Source: JANXXV01 sp038230275 (GTDB lineage Bacteria; Acidobacteriota; Terriglobia; Bryobacterales; Bryobacteraceae). Taken from it: a stretch of DNA of 64,000 nucleotides. Location of the stretch: positions 1 to 64,000 of the forward strand of contig JBBRNO010000006.1 in assembly GCA_038230275.1 (NCBI GenBank), given 5' to 3'. The translations under genes and the position numbers were made by a program. Below the pieces are notes generated by a model. That model was not told where the DNA came from and ran no database searches. It saw only the letters and a program-made list of their open reading frames with translations. Shown here piece after piece: positions 1 to 8,667 of this stretch (position 1 is the stretch's first letter; each line of letters opens with the position of its first letter).

Positions 1-1
1 C

Positions 2-709
2 GCGATGGGGTTGACCAGCCGCACGGCGCTATTGATCGGAGCGGGCACCGCCATTTGTGGCACTAGCGCCATAATCGCGGTGGCGCCGCTCATTTCCGCG
101 GAGGACGAAGATGTCACGCTATCGGTGGGTACCGTAAACCTGTTGGGCATCGTGCTGATGTTTCTGCTCCCGTTCGCCGGCAGTGCCCTGCATCTGAGCG
201 ACACGGCTTTCGGAGTATGGGCCGGCACTTCAATCCACGCCGTACCGCAGGCCGTCGCCGCCGGCTTCGCCTTTAGCGAATCGGCGGGGACTCTGGCCAC
301 CCTGGTGAAACTGGTGCGCGTCACGCTGCTGGCGCCGTTCATCGTGGCGTTGATTTTCCTCTACGTCCGCCGCGCTAACCGGCAGCGCGTCACGGTGCAC
401 TTCTCCCGGTTGGTTCCGCTCTTCGTCTGGGGTTTCACCGCCATGGCAATTCTGAACACCGGGCAGTTCTTTCCCGCGCTGGTGTTCCAGCTTGCTCCCT
501 GGCTGACGATTCACCCTTTTACTATTCCAATGTCCAGCACTTTGGTTGACATCGGCAATTACATCCTGACCTTTGTGATGGCCGCCATGGGATTGGAAGT
601 GCACATCCGCCAACTGGCCGCGGTGGGCGGAAAGGCGCTGCTGGTGGGGTCAATTGCGGCGCTGATCTTATGCCTTACCAGCCTCGCTCTGATTGAGGTA
701 ATTCTCTAG
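2..709 (+). CDS. YeiH/YadS-family putative sulfate exporter, 5' truncated by window edge
   Basis: This is the C-terminal two thirds of an integral membrane protein of the YeiH/UPF0324 family (putative sulfate exporters in database naming; the substrate is not firmly established). The visible 235 residues start inside the gene. They carry the family's GAGTAICG-type loop near the start, the GTSIHAVPQAV motif, and at least six hydrophobic helices separated by short basic loops. The family is usually about 330-350 residues, so roughly 100 residues lie outside the window. The ATG at position 5 is internal methionine, not a start. No partner gene is visible downstream, because the next gene is on the opposite strand. 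Family assignment is good; transported ion is uncertain. Confidence 0.8.
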   Translation, partial: AMGLTSRTALLIGAGTAICGTSAIIAVAPLISAEDEDVTLSVGTVNLLGIVLMFLLPFAGSALHLSDTAFGVWAGTSIHAVPQAVAAGFAFSESAGTLATLVKLVRVTLLAPFIVALIFLYVRRANRQRVTVHFSRLVPLFVWGFTAMAILNTGQFFPALVFQLAPWLTIHPFTIPMSSTLVDIGNYILTFVMAAMGLEVHIRQLAAVGGKALLVGSIAALILCLTSLALIEVIL

Positions 710-933
710 GGAGTTCAAGAACACAACGGCTAAGTTGGGTTGACCCGGAACACCCGATCCTCTCTGGAAATCCACTTCGATTCCACAACGCTGAGGCCGT
801 TTGGGCCGTAGCTCTCCCGTGAGACAGGAGAAGAACTCGTTGGCTTGCCAAAACAGGTCTTATCCGATTTATCCAATTCATCGTGGCCAAATGTTTTTCG
901 AGGAGCCGCGAACAGTAGCAGCTCAAATTCGCT

Positions 934-1920
934 CTACAGCGTTGTAACGCGAACGAACGAATTGGGCGCCTTGTCGATGCCGAGCGGATTCCTCAGCGCG
1001 CGTCCGAACCCTTGAAACTCAACAACCATCACATCGCCCTCTTCCAGCGTGATGCCCGCGCCGAAACTGAATGCATCGGCGCCGAAGAAATGGATGTGCG
1101 CGTCGCCCGGCCGGCGGTGTGCCTCAAACTTGAAGTGATGATGTTCCAGATTGGCCAGTGTGTGCGACATCTTCGCCTCCCCGCTGGCGATGTCCTTCTC
1201 CCAAAGCACCGCGCCTTTACGTTCCACACTCACGTGGCCCGGAACGGCTGAGAAATCGGGATCGAGTACAATCTCGGGTCCAATCGCACACGTGCGCAAT
1301 TTCGAAACGGCCAGATAGAGATAGTTCCTCTTCTCTACTTTATGATCGGAAAATTCGTTGCCCATCACCATGCCCACTCGCCGCGGCGCGCCTTCCGCAT
1401 CAATGATGTAAGCCCCCGCCACTTCAGGCTCCTCGCCGCCATCCTCGCCGTACGGCGGAATGGTGAGCGGCTCGCCATGGCCGCGCAAAATGCTGCCGGG
1501 CCCCTTATAGAACCACTCCGGAGGCACTCCGATTTCGCCGTCAGCCGGACGTCCGGCCTCCACTCCCCACTGGTACATGCGCATGCTGTCGGTTACGGTA
1601 GCGACATCCGCGTGCATCGCCTGGCGGTTGTCCGCGCTGGCTTTATGGGTCAATCCGGTACCGCTCACCAGGCACCGCGCGGACTCCTCCGGATGATCGA
1701 AAGCGGGCAGAATCTTCCATTCCGATTTGCCGGCGTAGACATCATCGTAGGAAAGCGTGTCGCTCGACACCGCCTTCCGCGTTGTCTCAATCAGCGGCTT
1801 TCCGCTGGTCGCGATCTGATACACGGAAGTGAAGCCGGTTAGCAATCGTAGATCGTTGCCGTCGACAAGCGCAACGCGGCGTCCCTGCGCGGGGTGAGAA
1901 AGTTGAATAAGCCTGGTCAT
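934..1920 (-). CDS. AraD1/GguC family protein (fumarylacetoacetate hydrolase superfamily)
   Basis: A 328-residue cytoplasmic protein of the AraD1/GguC branch of the fumarylacetoacetate hydrolase fold. It opens with MTRLIQLSHPAQGRRVALV and has the family's central stretch VSGTGLTHKASADNR, followed by acidic metal-site regions (GVPPEWFYKGPG; EEPEVAGAYIID) and the C-terminal EEGDVMVVEFQGFGRALRNPL block. Relatives act on 2-keto-3-deoxy sugar acids or similar 2-oxo acids. The start overlaps the stop of the upstream oxidoreductase by ATGA (1917-1920), so it is the last gene of a three-gene operon that begins with fumarylacetoacetase. That company suggests a 2-oxo-acid or acylpyruvate substrate from aromatic catabolism rather than arabinose, but this is inference. 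Confidence 0.8.
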   Translation of the reverse strand: MTRLIQLSHPAQGRRVALVDGNDLRLLTGFTSVYQIATSGKPLIETTRKAVSSDTLSYDDVYAGKSEWKILPAFDHPEESARCLVSGTGLTHKASADNRQAMHADVATVTDSMRMYQWGVEAGRPADGEIGVPPEWFYKGPGSILRGHGEPLTIPPYGEDGGEEPEVAGAYIIDAEGAPRRVGMVMGNEFSDHKVEKRNYLYLAVSKLRTCAIGPEIVLDPDFSAVPGHVSVERKGAVLWEKDIASGEAKMSHTLANLEHHHFKFEAHRRPGDAHIHFFGADAFSFGAGITLEEGDVMVVEFQGFGRALRNPLGIDKAPNSFVRVTTL

Positions 1921-4900
1921 TTGGAGCCAACAGGAAGATTATCATGGACCACCAGTTTCTCGGCGGCAAGCCGCTTCACGCGCCGGATACTCTCTTCCTT
2001 AATGCCCTCGTAGCCGCGGATCTGTTCTGGCAGCGCAACAATCTCAAGCGCTCCGGAGGCCTCACTGCCGATCACCTCTTGCACCAGGTTTCGATACCAC
2101 CCGGCAAGGCTCCGTTCTTCGCGCCGGTGCGCCGTCATGCCAAAAACATCGAACGGCGTGCCACGCAACACTTTCAGTTTCGCCAGCACCTGTAGTGGAA
2201 ACCGGAACCACGGACCCAACTGTAACTTGCGCTTGATTCCGAACTTGCACAGCATCGGTGGATGCAGGTTGTAGGAAACCGATTCCGCCGCTTCCCACAT
2301 ATCGTGTATCGCTTTTTCCCGCTCGGGATTCGTCAGCAAACGAGCCACTTCGTACTCGTCTTTGTACGCCATCAGTTTGTAGAGATTCCGCGCTACCGTC
2401 TCCTTCAAAGCCGGCGCGCGCGCTTCCACCATCTGCACGAAATCCTGGTAGGACCGTGCGTACGCTTGATTTTGATACAGCGCCAACTCCCGCACTCTGT
2501 CGAATTCCGTGCGCTTCACAACGCCGGGGGAGATCTGCTTCTCTACCCAGGCGGCATCCGTGTAGTACTTACGGCCCCACGAAAACGCCTGCAGATTCTT
2601 CTCTACGTCCACCTGATTCAATCGCACTGCTTCGTGTAGCGATTCCCCTGCCAGCGGAATCAGTCCCGCCTGAAATGCCACACCCAGCAAGAAGATATTC
2701 ACTTGCAGGTGGCTTCCAAACAGGCGATCCGCCAGGCGGCTGGCATCGACGAAAACATTGCGTCCGGGCCGGGTGATTTTGTTGATCTGCTGAACCAGGC
2801 GTTCGGGCCCCTGCAACACCGTAAGGCTGCGAATGCTATCGTGCGTGGGTGTCAGTTGTGTGTTGATCACCGCCACCGTTCGCGACGGCTCCATGCTGTT
2901 GACAGTTTCGGCGCTCATCACGCCCAGCAGATCGAAGCCCAGAACAAGGTCGGCGTTTCCGGCATTGATCCGCGCCGATGCCGCAATCGGGCCATCGGCA
3001 ATGACGATACTCGAGACCACCGCGCCACCTTTCTGTGCCAGTCCAGTCTGATCGAGCGTTAGTACCTGCTTTCCTTCCAGGGAAGCCGCCGTTGCCAACA
3101 ATGCGTTGATCGTCAGGACGCCGGTGCCGCCAATGCCAGGCATCACGATGCGATATCCATCGCCAGCGTGGACCGGATTCAGCGGCGCTGTCACATCGGC
3201 TGGCGGCAGACTGGGCACAGGCCGCTTGGCAAGCCCAGTCCCCGGCTTGATCTTAACCGTGAGGAAACTCGGGCAGTCTCCAATGGCGCACGAATAATCC
3301 TTGTTGCAGGACGACTGGTGAATCTGCATCTTCTGCCCGAGATCGGTCGGCACTGGATGCAGGCTCATGCAGTTCGACGCTTTCACGCAATCGCCGCAGC
3401 CTTCGCAGACCTCTTCGTGAATCACCAGCCGCTTCACCGGCTCCACCTGCTTGCCGCGTGAGCGAGCCCGACGCTTCTCGGCCGCGCACTCCTGGTCGTA
3501 AATCAGAACCGTGACGCCCGGCACTTTCTCCAGTTCCGCCAGCGTGCGCTCCAGCTCCTCGCGATCCCGCAAAACGGCATTCGACGCCAGCTCCACATCG
3601 GTGTAGCGGTCCATATCCTCGGTCAACACCACCGTTCGCCTCACGCCTTCTGCTTCCAGCTTGCGTGTGAGCGCGGGCACCGCCAGCGCTCCCATTACTA
3701 ACTGACCGCCAGTCATGGAAACGTGCCCGTTCAGCAAAATCTTGAACGTGATGTTCACGCCCGCTGCAATGCAAGCCTGCACCGGAAGCGACCCTGAGTG
3801 GAAGTAAGTGCCATCGCCGACGTTCTGAAAAATGTGGTTGCGCTCCAGGAACGGAGCCATCCCAATCCAACCCGCGCCTTCGCCACCCATTTGAGTCAGG
3901 AAGCCGAACCCGCGGTCCATATCCCCCAGGGTGATTGCCATGGAGTGACAGCCAATTCCGCCCCCAGCCACTTGTCCGGGCAGCAGCAGCGTGGATCGAT
4001 TATGCGGACAACCCGAGCAGAATGTGGGATGCCGCGTGGAGGCAACTTCACGCGGCCGGCTCAGAATTTCATCCAACTTTGCGATCCGCGTGCGAATGCT
4101 TTCTCGAGGATGGCCCTGCAACAACCGGGCGATTACTCTGGCGATAATGTCCGGATCCAATTCCCCGGTGGACGGCAGCAGCGGCATTCCATCCGTGTCC
4201 ACCTTCCCCACAATTACCGGCCGCTGTGCCTGCGAGTACAACAGATCGCGAAGCTGAAACTCCACGAAGCTGCGCTTCTCCTCCACCACTAATACCGTCT
4301 GCAACCCATCCGCAAAGTCACGCGTGAACACCGGCTCCAACGGATAGGTCATTCCAAATTTCGCAATCCGTATCCCCAACTCCGGTAAATCAAACTGGCG
4401 AATTCCCAAGTCTGCCAGCGCCTGCATCAGATCGTAATAAGCCTTGCCGCTGGACACTATGCCCAGCGATGCTCCACTGCGCGCGCCGTGAAAGTGATTC
4501 AGCCGGTTCACCCGTGCAAACTCACGCGCTGCATCCAGCCTCCGAGTGTGCAATTCGTATTCCAGCGCCAGCGTCACCGGGGTCACCAGCCTGGAATCGG
4601 TTACCTTTTCATACCCCTCGGGAATTGTGATGGACAGCCGATCCGGATCCAGCGTCACGGTGCCACCGCCGTCGCAGACGTTAGTCACCATCTTCATGCC
4701 GATCCACGCACCGCTGTGCCGGCCCATCGCAAACGCAATCAAGCCATAGTCCAGCGTCTCCTGGGAGTTACCCGGAAACAACACCGGCATGCCCACGTTG
4801 AACAGGCTCAAATCGCTTTGATGCGGAATAGTAGAGCTCTTTGCGGAATGATCGTCCCCGGTCAACACCAATGCCGCGTTATGTTTCGCCGACCCTGCGA

Positions 4901-5276
4901 AGTTTGCATGACGGAACACGTCGCCGCAGCGGTCCACCCCGGGGCCCTTGCCGTACCAGATACCAAGCACGCCGTCGAATTTGCCGCTACCGAAGATCTC
5001 AAACATCTGGCTGCCCATTACAGAGGTAGCCGCAATCTCTTCGTTCATTCCAGGCACGAAATGGATGTTGAGCGGCTGCAGCAATTGCTTGGAACGCAAC
5101 AGGGCCATGTCGTAGCCGGCCAGCGGAGAACCTTCGTAACCGGAAATGAATGCCGCGTTATTCAAACCCGCCGCACGGTCGCGCCGGATCTGATCCATCG
5201 GCAACCGCACCAGCGCCTGAATGCCGGTTAAGTAAGCCGTCCCTCGTTCCTGTGTGTACCGGTCTGAAAGTTTCAT
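1917..5276 (-). CDS. Fused indolepyruvate ferredoxin oxidoreductase (alpha plus gamma subunits in one chain)
   Basis: A 1119-residue single-chain 2-oxoacid:ferredoxin oxidoreductase of the indolepyruvate type, which oxidatively decarboxylates aryl-pyruvates to aryl-acetyl-CoA. In order: N-terminal pyrimidine-binding domain (about 1-380, with SGYEGSPLAGYD), a CSGCPHNRST cysteine motif near 425, a thiamine-diphosphate domain (GGIGCHSMAITLGDMD to GDGTYFHSG), an iron-sulfur motif CEGCGDCVKASNC near 625, and a gamma domain from about 705 (VMPGIGGTGVLTINALLA). I chose ATG at 5276 because it overlaps the upstream fumarylacetoacetase stop by ATGA and begins MKLSDRY, as the family does; a start seven codons upstream is possible. 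Its stop overlaps AraD1. Context fits phenylpyruvate or 4-hydroxyphenylpyruvate breakdown. Confidence 0.9.
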   Translation of the reverse strand: MKLSDRYTQERGTAYLTGIQALVRLPMDQIRRDRAAGLNNAAFISGYEGSPLAGYDMALLRSKQLLQPLNIHFVPGMNEEIAATSVMGSQMFEIFGSGKFDGVLGIWYGKGPGVDRCGDVFRHANFAGSAKHNAALVLTGDDHSAKSSTIPHQSDLSLFNVGMPVLFPGNSQETLDYGLIAFAMGRHSGAWIGMKMVTNVCDGGGTVTLDPDRLSITIPEGYEKVTDSRLVTPVTLALEYELHTRRLDAAREFARVNRLNHFHGARSGASLGIVSSGKAYYDLMQALADLGIRQFDLPELGIRIAKFGMTYPLEPVFTRDFADGLQTVLVVEEKRSFVEFQLRDLLYSQAQRPVIVGKVDTDGMPLLPSTGELDPDIIARVIARLLQGHPRESIRTRIAKLDEILSRPREVASTRHPTFCSGCPHNRSTLLLPGQVAGGGIGCHSMAITLGDMDRGFGFLTQMGGEGAGWIGMAPFLERNHIFQNVGDGTYFHSGSLPVQACIAAGVNITFKILLNGHVSMTGGQLVMGALAVPALTRKLEAEGVRRTVVLTEDMDRYTDVELASNAVLRDREELERTLAELEKVPGVTVLIYDQECAAEKRRARSRGKQVEPVKRLVIHEEVCEGCGDCVKASNCMSLHPVPTDLGQKMQIHQSSCNKDYSCAIGDCPSFLTVKIKPGTGLAKRPVPSLPPADVTAPLNPVHAGDGYRIVMPGIGGTGVLTINALLATAASLEGKQVLTLDQTGLAQKGGAVVSSIVIADGPIAASARINAGNADLVLGFDLLGVMSAETVNSMEPSRTVAVINTQLTPTHDSIRSLTVLQGPERLVQQINKITRPGRNVFVDASRLADRLFGSHLQVNIFLLGVAFQAGLIPLAGESLHEAVRLNQVDVEKNLQAFSWGRKYYTDAAWVEKQISPGVVKRTEFDRVRELALYQNQAYARSYQDFVQMVEARAPALKETVARNLYKLMAYKDEYEVARLLTNPEREKAIHDMWEAAESVSYNLHPPMLCKFGIKRKLQLGPWFRFPLQVLAKLKVLRGTPFDVFGMTAHRREERSLAGWYRNLVQEVIGSEASGALEIVALPEQIRGYEGIKEESIRRVKRLAAEKLVVHDNLPVGSK

Positions 5277-6475
5277 CCCACCACCGTGCCGCGGCACTCG
5301 CCGAATCCAATCCGCGGAAGGCCTTCCCGTTCACAGTAACCGCGGAGAATCACTTCGTCGCCGTCCTCCAGGAACCGGCCGGAATTGATCTCCAGCAGGC
5401 AGCCCCTTGATTCTTCCGCCGCACCAGACGCCGTCCCGCTGGCAATCAAGTCTCCCACCCGCAGGTTACATCCGTTGCTGGTATGGTGCGTTACCATCTG
5501 CGCAAGCGTCCAGTACATTTCCCGAAAATTCCCGCGGCTCATCAGTTCCTTATTCAGCCACACCTCCAGCGTGATATCAATCGCGCCACTCTGGCGGTCC
5601 CTTTCCGAAAAAAGATACGGCAGAGAATCGTGAGCCACTGCCTCCACGCGATAAGGCTCTAGCGCCTCCATCGTCACGACCCATGGCGAGATGCTGGTGG
5701 CGAAGCTCTTCCCTAGAAACGGTCCCAGCGGCTGCGATTCCCACTTCTGTATATCGCGAGCCGACCAGTCATTCAATAGGCAGAGTCCAAACAGATGCGC
5801 GCCAGCCTCCTCCATTCCTAACGGTTCGCCCAGCTTGCTTCCGGCGCCGATGAAGGCACCGACCTCGATCTCGTAGTCCAACGACTCCGTGGGACCGAAC
5901 GAATCCGTACCCCGCTGTCCGTTGGGGCGGCGGATCGGGGCGCCGCTAACCACAATGGAAGACGCGCGGCCGTGATACGCAATCGGAAGTTGTTTGTAGT
6001 TTGGATGCAGCGGATTGGCGGGACGGAACAACTTCCCCACGCGCGTGGCGTGATGAATGGATGCGTAGAAGTCCGTGTAGTCGCCAATTTCGCAGGGCAG
6101 AAACATCTCGGCCTCTTGCATGGGAACCAGTGCCGTGGCTATTTGATGCGGGTCCTGGCAGGTTTCGCTCAGCAGTTCAGTAGTCCGTGTCCGCAATGCG
6201 GCCCAGTGCGCCGCGCCTAACGACATCAGAAAATTCAACGACGGCGCCTGGCAAGCCGAGGCCGCGAAATCCGCCGCTCCATCGTACAGTCCCTCTTGCC
6301 CACAGCGGCCGATGTCCAGCACTTGATCGCCAATGGCAACGCCTACGCGCGGAGCGCCCGTTCCGCCCCGTTTCCGAAATACACCGTACGGCAGATTCTC
6401 AAGAGGAAAATCCGTTCCGCCCCGGTTCGCCGAGGCAACCCAGCTTGTCAATGGCACATTTCTTTGGATGGGCAC
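5273..6475 (-). CDS. fahA: Fumarylacetoacetase
   Basis: A 400-residue fumarylacetoacetase, which hydrolyses fumarylacetoacetate to fumarate and acetoacetate in the last step of tyrosine/homogentisate degradation. Evidence is the SH3-like N-terminal domain (TDFPLENLPYGVF), the catalytic-domain landmarks DYTDFYASIHHATRVGK and YHGRASSIVVSG, then RRPNGQR, LNDWSARDIQKWE and GKSFATSISPWVV, and the C-terminal HTSNGCNLRVGDLIASGT. Length matches the family. The listed start is GTG at 6475. An internal TTG at 6451 would give a protein starting MTSWVASAN, which resembles many homologues. First gene of the minus-strand operon; only 36 bp separates it from divergent fdhD, so the promoters must overlap. 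No homogentisate dioxygenase or hydroxyphenylpyruvate dioxygenase is in the window. Confidence 0.93.
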   Translation of the reverse strand: MPIQRNVPLTSWVASANRGGTDFPLENLPYGVFRKRGGTGAPRVGVAIGDQVLDIGRCGQEGLYDGAADFAASACQAPSLNFLMSLGAAHWAALRTRTTELLSETCQDPHQIATALVPMQEAEMFLPCEIGDYTDFYASIHHATRVGKLFRPANPLHPNYKQLPIAYHGRASSIVVSGAPIRRPNGQRGTDSFGPTESLDYEIEVGAFIGAGSKLGEPLGMEEAGAHLFGLCLLNDWSARDIQKWESQPLGPFLGKSFATSISPWVVTMEALEPYRVEAVAHDSLPYLFSERDRQSGAIDITLEVWLNKELMSRGNFREMYWTLAQMVTHHTSNGCNLRVGDLIASGTASGAAEESRGCLLEINSGRFLEDGDEVILRGYCEREGLPRIGFGECRGTVVG

Positions 6476-6511
6476 TACTCTCTACGTTATACAATCGGGA
6501 TGCCAACGTAA

Positions 6512-7351
6512 ATGGAGGACCCGCAAAACAGTACCGTGGAGGTCCATGTTCGAAAGGTGCTCGGCGCTGCAATTTCCGGCGAGCGCGATCTTCTCGCCGT
6601 GGAAGAGCCACTCGAAATCCGGATTGGGTATCACTTCAAAGGACGCGCCCTTGCCAAGACCATCTCCATCACCATGCGTACGCCCGGAAGCGATGCGGAA
6701 CTGGCGGCGGGTTTCCTGCTAGGGGAGGGGATCGTACGGCAGCCCTCGGACATCCTCGCCATCCGCCAACTTGGAGCCAGCGCAAGCAATGAGATTCAAG
6801 TGGATCTCCATCCATCTGTAGAGGTCGATATCAATCGGTTGGATCGCCGCTTCTACACGACTTCCAGCTGTGGCGTCTGCGGGAAAGCTTCGCTGGACGC
6901 AATTGACGCGCAGGACCCCCCCAGCATTCCGATTGAAGGTCTGGCGGTGGATGCTGCGCTTATCCACAAACTGCCGGAATCGGCCCGCCAAGCCCAGCCG
7001 GTATTTTCCCAAACAGGTGGATTGCACGCGGCGGCGTTGTTCAATGAAACAGGAACCCTGCTTAATGTTCAGGAAGACGTGGGCCGCCACAACGCGTTAG
7101 ACAAGCTGATCGGGCATCAGTTTCTTGCCGCGGCGCTCCCGCTCCACAAGCACCTGCTGTTGGTCAGCGGCCGGGCCAGCTTCGAATTGATCCAGAAGGC
7201 CCTGATGGCGGGCATCCCGTTAGTAGCGGCCATCGGCGCTCCGTCCAGTCTGGCGGTGGAGTTGGCGCAGAGGTCGCACATCACTCTGTTGGGCTTCGTG
7301 CGGCACAATCAATTTAATATCTACTCGGGACATTGGCGGGTCACTTCATGA
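6512..7351 (+). CDS. fdhD: Formate dehydrogenase accessory sulfurtransferase FdhD
   Basis: A 279-residue FdhD. In Escherichia coli this protein takes sulfur from IscS and passes it to the molybdenum cofactor of formate dehydrogenase. The signature is TTSSCGVCGK near residues 116-125, holding the two conserved cysteines. Other family blocks are EEPLEIRIGY, MRTPGSDAELAAGFLLGEGI, the glycine-rich QTGGLHAAALF, EDVGRHNALDKLIG and the C-terminal GRASFELIQKALMAGIP. Length is typical. Formate dehydrogenase itself is not in the window. The stop overlaps the next gene by ATGA. The divergent fahA gene starts 36 bp upstream. Confidence 0.95.
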   Translation: MEDPQNSTVEVHVRKVLGAAISGERDLLAVEEPLEIRIGYHFKGRALAKTISITMRTPGSDAELAAGFLLGEGIVRQPSDILAIRQLGASASNEIQVDLHPSVEVDINRLDRRFYTTSSCGVCGKASLDAIDAQDPPSIPIEGLAVDAALIHKLPESARQAQPVFSQTGGLHAAALFNETGTLLNVQEDVGRHNALDKLIGHQFLAAALPLHKHLLLVSGRASFELIQKALMAGIPLVAAIGAPSSLAVELAQRSHITLLGFVRHNQFNIYSGHWRVTS

Positions 7352-7701
7352 AACTGCGAATCAGGCACAACTCCATCCGGCTTCGGCTCACCCAATCGGA
7401 AGTGGCTCAACTGCGCGATGCCGGGACCGTGGAGGAACACATCGAGTTTGCCGGGGGCCAGCGCCTCAGCTACCGTATCCAGTCCGCCGCCGATCAGGAA
7501 GTTCTCACCGCCGACTACCGCGAGGGCACCATCCTGCTGACCGTGCCAAAACTTATGGTCGCTGTCTGGGCAGACTCCTCGCAAGTTGGGATGGGATCGA
7601 GCGGGCGGCTGCGCTTGATGATCGAAAAAGATTTCAGATGCATCGATCCGGCCGATCCGGAAGACAATCTGGATACCTTTCCGAACCCTCCCTGCCGGTG
7701 A
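7348..7701 (+). CDS. Conserved hypothetical protein coupled to fdhD (DUF7009-like)
   Basis: A 117-residue small acidic cytoplasmic protein with no signal peptide or membrane segment. It begins MKLRIRHNSIRLRLTQSEVAQL and ends with FRCIDPADPEDNLDTFPNP. I recall similar proteins catalogued as DUF7009 but cannot confirm this here. The ATG at 7348 overlaps the fdhD stop by ATGA, which fixes the start and indicates translational coupling. That suggests a role linked to formate dehydrogenase maturation or to sulfur transfer. There is no cysteine pair, and its single cysteine near residue 90 lies in FRCID. Function is unknown. Confidence 0.7.
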   Translation: MKLRIRHNSIRLRLTQSEVAQLRDAGTVEEHIEFAGGQRLSYRIQSAADQEVLTADYREGTILLTVPKLMVAVWADSSQVGMGSSGRLRLMIEKDFRCIDPADPEDNLDTFPNPPCR

Positions 7702-7716
7702 AAATCGCTTTCGGGA

Positions 7717-8667
7717 TCATCGCGTGTACACCCTTTGTTGCCGTCCAACACTGATTAACATGTAAGCGTCGTCCCGGCTCAACTGCTTCTCCGTCGCTAG
7801 CAAGTCCACCGTCTCACGCACGCAGAGCTTCGCCCCCTCGGTCAAATCCTCATGCAGCCCCATGGTGATGTAGTGTGTCGGCGTCTCCGCCCTGGGCCAA
7901 CGCAGCTTCAAGTCCTTCCGCGAAGTCTCCAGCGCAGTTATGTCCACTTCGCCGTCACCCTGGCCCGCATGACCGTCGCCTGCTTGAAACAGGGCGCCCT
8001 TCGCGTGCACAGGAATATACAATGTTGTGCCGGCCACCAGTTCCCGGTTATCCAGATTTCCAGCATGCACCCAAGGCGGTGCACTGTTAAGCCTTCCGTT
8101 AGCTTCAGGCGGAGCGACGCCCATGCTGCCGAAAAACGGACGCAGCGGCAGGTCCACACCAGGTGCGAAATGCGCCACCATGCGCTCCCGATCCAACCGG
8201 ATCATCTTGTTTCGGGCGTACGGAAAATCGTCGGGAAGAAACCCGGCGCCCGGCCGAAATGAATTGTATGCATACGGTACCGCAAGGCGGATCGCCTTGA
8301 TCTGCACCTCCAGCACGTCGCCCGGCTCGGCGCCTTCCACATAGACCGGCCCCGTCAATATATGTGCGCCCGGGCCCTTGTCGGTCACCTTGGCGTAGAT
8401 CTAGCGTAGCGCCGCTGGAATCTGATCCGCCGGAACGCCCATGGCAAGCAGCCGGTCTGGATTACCGGAACACGTTTCAATTTCCAGCGTATCGCCCGAT
8501 TGAATGCGCATCGCCGGCTTTGCGGTTGCGGAATAGTATCCCCACGCGACCGTCTCCGGCGTAAGCTTCAGCTTCTTGACTTCTTGGCCAGCTAGAATCG
8601 TGGCGAACAGGCACATCGCGAGGAATGAAAGTCTCACGAGATAATGATAGTGCGATCTCCATGCCAA
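7717..8667 (-). pseudogene. Acetamidase/formamidase family gene interrupted by one in-frame TAG
   Basis: The two halves of a secreted acetamidase/formamidase-family protein lie in the same frame and are separated only by a TAG codon at 8401-8403. The upstream part has a signal peptide (VRLSFLAMCLFATILAG) and LEIETCSGNPDRLLAMGVPADQIPAAL. The downstream part continues directly with KVTDKGPGAHILTGPVYVEGAEPGD and ends with the family's DLLATEKQLSRDDAYMLISV. The codon in homologues is, from memory, usually a charged residue such as glutamate, so a GAG-to-TAG change is likely. No other lesion is visible in 317 codons, so the mutation is recent or a sequencing error. The GTG at 8637 is a more natural start than ATG 8667, which would overlap the divergent peptidase gene. 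Confidence 0.8.

Noticed and set aside
710..933. Open frame on the minus strand after the YeiH gene
   Set aside because: No start signal and no domain; nothing else was recognised in this 224-base gap.
4488..5231. 247-codon open frame on the plus strand
   Set aside because: It lies fully inside the oxidoreductase gene on the other strand and has no recognisable domain; typical shadow in GC-rich DNA.
8401..8403. TAG read as pyrrolysine
   Set aside because: No reason to expect pyrrolysine in this type of organism; position in homologues does not suggest a catalytic residue.
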